NCBI GenBank assembly: GCA_030247675.1
Contig: JAOTRX010000002.1
Location: forward strand, 930,001-994,000
DNA: 64,000 bases
Origin: Desulforhopalus sp.
Lineage (GTDB): Bacteria; Desulfobacterota; Desulfobulbia; Desulfobulbales; Desulfocapsaceae
Reading direction: 5' to 3'
Below, one piece after another: positions 60,145-64,000 of this stretch. Position 1 is the first letter of the stretch. Each line of letters begins with the position of its first letter. The notes under the pieces were generated by a model. That model searched no databases and was not told the origin of the DNA. It saw nothing but the letters and a program-made list of their open reading frames with translations. Made by a program: the position numbers and the translations under genes.

Positions 60145-61539
60145 TTAACGCCATACCTTCTGCCAATCCGCAAATTCCAACGGGCGTAATCCGTAACGGG
60201 CAAAATTCCCCTCATGCAGATTGCTCAGCTCCGTTTCGACCACTTCAATAAAACGTGACTGATCGCTGGGTGGGAGCGCTATTTCTGACCGCCTTGCTAT
60301 CCAGTGCGCGGCGTTTCGCTTATCCATGCAACCACGCACCACCTCGGCCACGAGCTTTTTTATCTGCTGCCGGTATCGTAACCTGAAAGGATCGGGCTCG
60401 CCGAGAGACTGTCGAATAGCAGAATAACGCGCACATGATCGTTCATAGGCCCAGAAAAAGATACCACGCAGGAGCTCCACCCGGTTCAACTCATAAACAG
60501 CCACGGTGCCGTCAATGTAGGCCCGATCCGGAACATCAAGGAATGAGAGAGGACAGAGATTCCGGCGGACCAATGGGATATTGGCGGCAAGCCGCGAAAC
60601 ACGTTTATTTACATCCACAAACGGCTGCAGATAGGGTAGGTGTACCATCGAAAAAAAGGCCTGTTCGAACGGATCCTCTATTTCTGACGCAAGGGTAAGG
60701 AATTGCCCAAAACATTCATCTATCAGTTGCGGTATCTCCAGAGTGTGATACACAGACCCTCCGATCATTACCGGGATTGTTCTCAATCGGCCACATGCCC
60801 GTGGATCTGCCAGAAGATTGTTGGACAGCAAGGCATGCAGGCTAAGAATGGTGTATTTGTTGAATCCCACCTCGGCGGCCTGCTCCACTAAAAATTCGAT
60901 GGCGTCCTTGTGGTTCAGGAGCATCTGCGTTTCCATTACATTTTTGCCTTCTGCTGCCTCGCCTTGCTCAAGGAGGCGTTCAGTCTCTAAAAGCGAATAG
61001 GTATTCCCTTCCAATCGGCTGGAATTCCATGAAAGGTCAACTAATAAGCGATTAAAGATCTGCCGGGCATAGGTTCCAGCAATCCGCTGCTCTTCCGGCG
61101 AACGCCCAATCTCACAAAGCCTCTGCCGAGTTTCCACAGGAAGATAGAATGTGCTGTTCGGCCGGTATGAATCAAGAAAGGTGCGATTATATCCAACAGG
61201 CTGACGGCCTTGGATAGGCTTGCGAACAGCCTTTTTGCCCTCCTCTCCTTCTGGTGAGAGTGGAATAGAGACATCTCCGCCTGCGACGGAAATATCGGGT
61301 TCTTCTCTTGGATTTGCCTTATCGGTGGTTCCAGGCAAATGATATCGACTGGCTCTCGCCTGACCTTCCTTTTTGAGGCGCTTTTGCTCTACCAGTAATG
61401 CCAGACGCCTCTGCAAGGTCCGACGAGGCACTCTGCCCTCAAGCGCGGAATAGATTTCTTCAATGCCAGCTCCGCTAGTGAAGATGCCCACCGCTTTTAC
61501 AATGTTTTCCAGGTCGTTTTGGGAGATATGTTTTGGCAT
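60145..61539 (-). CDS. Fic-family protein with N-terminal winged helix and degenerate catalytic motif (464 aa)
   Basis: N-terminal winged-helix (DLENIVKAVGIFTSGAGIEEIYSALE, RRTLQRRLALLVEQKRLKKEG). A class II-type inhibitory motif SSRLEGN lies near residue 175. The Fic loop reads VHLPYLQPFVDVNKRVSRLAANI near residue 305: compared with HPFxDGNGR the catalytic His is Gln and two Gly are Val and Lys. AMPylation by the usual mechanism is therefore doubtful. The fused DNA-binding domain and the large palindrome just upstream suggest an autoregulator. The C-terminus (about 385-464) is an extra helical domain. Confidence 0.85.
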   Translation of the reverse strand: MPKHISQNDLENIVKAVGIFTSGAGIEEIYSALEGRVPRRTLQRRLALLVEQKRLKKEGQARASRYHLPGTTDKANPREEPDISVAGGDVSIPLSPEGEEGKKAVRKPIQGRQPVGYNRTFLDSYRPNSTFYLPVETRQRLCEIGRSPEEQRIAGTYARQIFNRLLVDLSWNSSRLEGNTYSLLETERLLEQGEAAEGKNVMETQMLLNHKDAIEFLVEQAAEVGFNKYTILSLHALLSNNLLADPRACGRLRTIPVMIGGSVYHTLEIPQLIDECFGQFLTLASEIEDPFEQAFFSMVHLPYLQPFVDVNKRVSRLAANIPLVRRNLCPLSFLDVPDRAYIDGTVAVYELNRVELLRGIFFWAYERSCARYSAIRQSLGEPDPFRLRYRQQIKKLVAEVVRGCMDKRNAAHWIARRSEIALPPSDQSRFIEVVETELSNLHEGNFARYGLRPLEFADWQKVWR

Positions 61540-61545
61540 AGTGCG

Positions 61546-61584
61546 TTTATTATGGCGCGATTATTGGAATCGCGCCATAATAAA
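61546..61584. promoter_or_regulatory. 34-base palindrome upstream of the Fic-like gene
   Basis: Perfect 17-bp arms TTTATTATGGCGCGATT / AATCGCGCCATAATAAA around ATTGG, starting 7 bases upstream of the Fic start. Extra TGGCGC half-sites occur near 61595 and 61627. This is probably the autoregulatory operator of the winged-helix domain. Confidence 0.75.
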
Positions 61585-61830
61585 TCGTTCTTCTGGCGCA
61601 AAAAAAACTATCGTGCCACTTAATTTGGCGCAATTTCCATCGCGAATCCGTATTCTTCATTCTGTCTTATGTACTTGAAAGCTTCATGTGCCGTCCACGA
61701 TAGTCCGGAAATAAGGTCAATTTAGTACACCATTTAATGGGCTTAGATTGCCAGTGCAAAAATCCTGCTTTGGCTACTTAATCATGCTACCTCATCAATC
61801 ACGGGTTTTTAGGAAAGTGGGGTGACTATT

Positions 61831-61873
61831 GCTTTATTTGCTTGCATTGTTGTATAATGCAAGCAAATAAAGC
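61831..61873. promoter_or_regulatory. FitAB operator and promoter
   Basis: Perfect 17-bp arms GCTTTATTTGCTTGCAT / ATGCAAGCAAATAAAGC around nine bases. The -10 box TATAAT (61853-61858) lies across the centre, with TTGCTT at 61829-61834 as -35. Binding would block transcription. The palindrome is 20 bases upstream of the antitoxin gene. Confidence 0.8.
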
Positions 61874-61892
61874 CTAAGAGGGAGGTGAAATC

Positions 61893-62147
61893 ATGCCATC
61901 AATCACAGTCAGAAACGTACCGGATGAGGTTCATCGCGCGTTGCGGGTTAGGGCCGCACAGCATGGCCGAAGCGCCGAAGCTGAAATTCGTGAGATACTG
62001 GAAAATGCCGTTCAGCCAGAAGGAAGGGTAAAACTTGGTTCTTTACTTGCCGGCATTGGTCGCAAAATCAATATGAGCGATGATGAATTTTCGATCTTTG
62101 AGCAGAGCCGAGATAAATCTCCAGCCAAACCGGTGGATTTTGAATGA
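61893..62147 (+). CDS. fitA: FitA-type ribbon-helix-helix antitoxin (84 aa)
   Basis: PSITVRNVPDEVHRALRVRAAQHGRSAEAEIREILENAV is the classic FitA/Arc RHH domain with the beta strand SITVRNVP. The acidic C-terminus (DDEFSIFEQSRDK) binds the toxin. GGAGGTGA precedes ATG 61893. It overlaps the toxin gene by four bases. Confidence 0.92.
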   Translation: MPSITVRNVPDEVHRALRVRAAQHGRSAEAEIREILENAVQPEGRVKLGSLLAGIGRKINMSDDEFSIFEQSRDKSPAKPVDFE

Positions 62148-62563
62148 TACTGTTAGATACAAATGTAATCTCGGAACCGTTGCGTCGTGCTCCTGACGCC
62201 CGTGTTATTAAATGGATTGATGCGCAATCACTGGAAACGCTCTATTTATCTGCGATAACCGTGGCAGAACTGCGTTTTGGAGTTGCTAGCCTTCCAGTTG
62301 GAAAGCGACAATATGAACTGCAAACCAGCCTGGAAAATCAAATTTTGCCGCTGTTTGCCGGACGTGTATGTTCGTTTGATATGGGCTGCACGACCGCTTA
62401 TGCTGAGCTTATGGCAAAAGCCAGATCTGCCGGTTTAGCAATAGCTGCAGCAGATGGATACATTGCGTCTATTGCGGCGACTAATCGATTTAGTGTCGCG
62501 ACACGAGATGTCCAACCATTCCAAGCCGCAGGTGTCAACGTTATCAATCCTTGGGATGATTAG
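62144..62563 (+). CDS. fitB: FitB/VapC-type PIN-domain toxin (139 aa)
   Basis: All four acidic residues of the PIN active site are present: Asp5 (LLDTN), Glu42 (VAELRFG), Asp104 (AADGYIAS) and Asp122 (TRDVQPF). Such toxins are Mg-dependent RNases, often specific for initiator tRNA or rRNA. The gene starts within the antitoxin stop (ATGA), giving tight coupling. Confidence 0.92.
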   Translation: MILLDTNVISEPLRRAPDARVIKWIDAQSLETLYLSAITVAELRFGVASLPVGKRQYELQTSLENQILPLFAGRVCSFDMGCTTAYAELMAKARSAGLAIAAADGYIASIAATNRFSVATRDVQPFQAAGVNVINPWDD

Positions 62564-63116
62564 AATGACTCAGGGTCTAAACTGGCGTCAGAGCAAGAAT
62601 CAACTACGGTTTATTTTACTCTGACCCTGTTTTACGCCACACCCAGATTTCGGAATGCAGCAAATGGATGACTGGTCGCATGATCGATGCTGACCCTTTG
62701 ACGAGAAGAAAAAAGGGCTGAATTCAGCAGGTAAGATAGCAATCGAAGGGAGAATATCGGCAAGAAACCGTTCCAGATCAAGAGGATACGTTCCTCCGAC
62801 GAGCCTGCCTGCCTGGCGCCCATTCTCGGAGCGTATCCTCTTGACCTTCCACTCCCTCAGTGCTATTTCAAGCCGCCGAGGAAGTTGTGTGATTTGACCA
62901 TGCTTGGTGGGTAAGGGAAATCTCCGTTTTCCCCGTGACTAAACTTATCATGGATGACCCCATTTAATTACTCACACACTTTATGCGCGGCGACGTATCG
63001 CAAGGGAAGAATCCCCTTGAAAAATCACATTAAATATTGCATTGCTACAACATTCAAAGGCTGCACAATTTCTTTTCAACTATCTCAATGAATCTCAATC
63101 TTGGGGGGGGCTTAGG
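62564..63116. other. Gene-free stretch with inverted elements
   Basis: About 550 bases. Contains TTTTACTCTGACCCTG at 62614-62629 and a long hairpin at 62778-62844. The minus-strand frame at 62632-62823 partly reads the hairpin and is not called. Confidence 0.45.
62778..62844. repeat. Long imperfect palindrome
   Basis: TCAAGAGGATACG at 62778-62790 pairs perfectly with CGTATCCTCTTGA at 62832-62844, with inner CTCCGA/TCGGAG pairing. May be a palindromic mobile unit or a terminal structure. Confidence 0.55.
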
Positions 63117-63734
63117 ATGAAATATGAAGAATCGAAATCTGGAAATATTGCTGACTCTACAGTTGATAAAGGTCGGCGAAGTGCCATTCGCAAAATTGCT
63201 GTAGGTGTGGGGGTTTTGGCTGGTGTTTCAATTCTTCCTGAGAAGTGGACCCGGCCGATAATAGGCCAAATAACCCTTCCGGCCCATGCTCAAACCAGTG
63301 GATCCCTTGATCCTGGATATTACTTGGCTTCTACTGGAATCGTCATAAATTCCAAAGGCTTTCTCGATACTCTGGGTAATTTCCTCGTCGCGGATGCAGT
63401 TGCAGCACCAATATTAGTCTTTGTTGCGTACAATTTTGAGATATGTGTTACAGGTAATGGATCCGTGACGTTTCTCTCCGATGTTGCTATAGATACCACT
63501 ACCGGCGGAGGCCTTTGGTCTCCTGGTGGTTTGTCAGGTTCCCTTTTAAGCGGAGTAACCTCCGGCGTTCCATACGATCATTCGCCTGCCGCGGGTGATT
63601 GGACATTCACTCTTACCTTCCAGATTATTTCAGCCAAAGGTCTTAACGCAACTCTGACGCTTTTCGATAATGGTGTTTTCCAAAGCACGACGACAATAAC
63701 ATTTCAATATCAAAGTGCCTCCTGTTCTGGTTAA
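63117..63734 (+). CDS. Small exported protein with Arg-Arg N-terminal signal (205 aa)
   Basis: After a 25-residue polar leader comes GRRSAIRKIAVGVGVLAGVSILPEKWTRP, a twin-arginine-like hydrophobic segment, then IGQITLPAHAQTS. I recall this KWTRP-x-LPAHAQTS signal in many anaerobes. The mature part (about 70-205) is Gly/Ser/Thr-rich beta sequence, with ICVTGNGSVTFLSDVAID and FTLTFQIISAKGLNATLTL, like a secreted immunoglobulin- or jelly-roll-type domain. Function unknown. ATG 63117 is preferred to the upstream in-frame start at 63042 because it has a G-rich site. Confidence 0.7.
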   Translation: MKYEESKSGNIADSTVDKGRRSAIRKIAVGVGVLAGVSILPEKWTRPIIGQITLPAHAQTSGSLDPGYYLASTGIVINSKGFLDTLGNFLVADAVAAPILVFVAYNFEICVTGNGSVTFLSDVAIDTTTGGGLWSPGGLSGSLLSGVTSGVPYDHSPAAGDWTFTLTFQIISAKGLNATLTLFDNGVFQSTTTITFQYQSASCSG

Positions 63735-63756
63735 TCACAAAAAATACCAGCTTCTT

Positions 63757-63790
63757 ACGGCTCTCGCTCATGCGAGTGGAAAGCCGTAAC
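63757..63790 (+). terminator. Hairpin after the exported protein gene
   Basis: TTACGGCT pairs with AGCCGTAA, with an inner CTCGC/GCGAG hairpin. No long T run follows. Confidence 0.55.
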
Positions 63791-63816
63791 CGGTGTTTTC
63801 TGCAAATATATTTTTT

Positions 63817-63830
63817 GGGGTCAGAGAAAA
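63817..63830. repeat. GGGGTCAGAGAAAA, inverted relative of the element at 62614
   Basis: The complement of TTTTACTCTGACCCTG at 62614-62629 with one internal difference. The two sites bracket the exported protein gene in inverted orientation, like ends of a REP-type or mobile cassette. Confidence 0.4.
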
Positions 63831-63849
63831 TTAAAAAAATCCTCTCTTC

Positions 63850-64000
63850 TCAGTCCATCCGGGCGCCCTTCTTGTAGCTATTGGAGTCAAAGAACAAATA
63901 ATCGTCTTGTCGTATCCCCCGCAGGCTCTCTCCCGTTTTTTTTCGGTACCCGTCAATCGCCCATGCAGGTGCCAACCCTCCTAGCGGCCTGCACCATTGG
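63850..64000 (-). CDS. C-terminal fragment of an unrecognised protein
   Basis: Open minus-strand frame of 49 codons to the window edge, ending at a TGA at 63850. The tail reads GYRKKTGESLRGIRQDDYLFF, then DSNSYKKGARMD. Composition is protein-like, but I cannot name a family; a rolling-circle or transposase-type C-terminus is possible. Confidence 0.4.
   Translation of the reverse strand, partial: QWCRPLGGLAPAWAIDGYRKKTGESLRGIRQDDYLFFDSNSYKKGARMD

Noticed and set aside
59898..60148. Two overlapping small ORFs upstream of the Fic-like gene
   Set aside because: No ribosome sites, no recognisable features, overlapping frames.
62632..62823. 63-aa minus-strand ORF
   Set aside because: It largely reads the long palindrome at 62778-62844.

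Overview
The window looks like a chromosomal segment of an anaerobic, sulfur-metabolising deltaproteobacterium (Desulfobacterota, probably a Desulfobulbales relative). This is inferred from a Desulfo-type outer-membrane porin, many cytoplasmic iron-sulfur/molybdopterin proteins, a DUF3786 protein, abundant PAS-type hybrid kinases and, above all, a cluster of genes with in-frame UGA codons that read as selenocysteine. No rRNA or tRNA gene was found.

Layout. 0-2.7 kb: the start of an ATP-grasp gene, a porin and a TPR protein. 2.7-10.4 kb (minus strand): a soluble electron-transfer operon (4Fe-4S protein, GltD/NfnB-like flavoprotein, small SH3-like protein, CBS protein, NuoG/HydB-like Fe-S protein, molybdopterin oxidoreductase), with a ferritin-like protein and a receiver-only response regulator upstream. 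10.7-23 kb: metallopeptidase, acetyltransferase, exported deaminase-type amidohydrolase, histidine phosphatase, a five-PAS hybrid kinase, a NifU/IscU-like scaffold, and a solute-binding protein paired with a membrane hybrid kinase. 23-33 kb (minus strand): a complete C-P lyase (phosphonate) operon, phnCDE-GNAT-phnGHIJKLM, ending in a TIM-barrel gene where phnP/phnN might be expected. 33-37.4 kb: glycosyltransferase, polytopic membrane protein and a 5'-nucleotidase family protein.

38.0-41.4 kb is the most interesting region. An ArsR-family regulator has a near-consensus promoter with an inverted repeat at the start site. It is followed by four genes carrying five in-frame UGA codons: an unknown helical protein, a membrane-anchored rhodanese fused to DsbD (two UGAs, exactly at the two Cys positions of the rhodanese C-x4-C loop), and two paralogous thioredoxin-fold proteins. 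Downstream of the UGAs I can draw short hairpins with G-containing apical loops at bacterial SECIS spacing. Conventional gene calling breaks all four genes. I read this as a sulfur/thiol redox system built on selenocysteine.

41.5-46 kb is accessory: a decayed IS3-family element, an AraC regulator with a divergently organised hydrolase/cyclophilin-like pair, and an 820-base gene-poor stretch. 46-51 kb: TetR regulator and two-gene RND efflux system with two matching palindromic operators. 51-60 kb: thioesterase, DUF3786 protein, chemoreceptor plus EAL-CBS-GGDEF protein, YibE/F membrane protein, alkaline phosphatase. 60-64 kb: a Fic-like regulator with a degenerate active site and a 34-base palindrome, a FitAB-type toxin-antitoxin pair with its own palindrome, and a small exported protein with an unusual N-terminal signal. 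A short structured repeat occurs at 0.25, 11.7 and 59.4-59.5 kb (tandem pair).

A phosphorus-scavenging theme (C-P lyase, 5'-nucleotidase, alkaline phosphatase) and a sulfur/redox theme (Mo/Fe-S operon, selenoprotein operon) run through the window. All functions are inferred from sequence alone.
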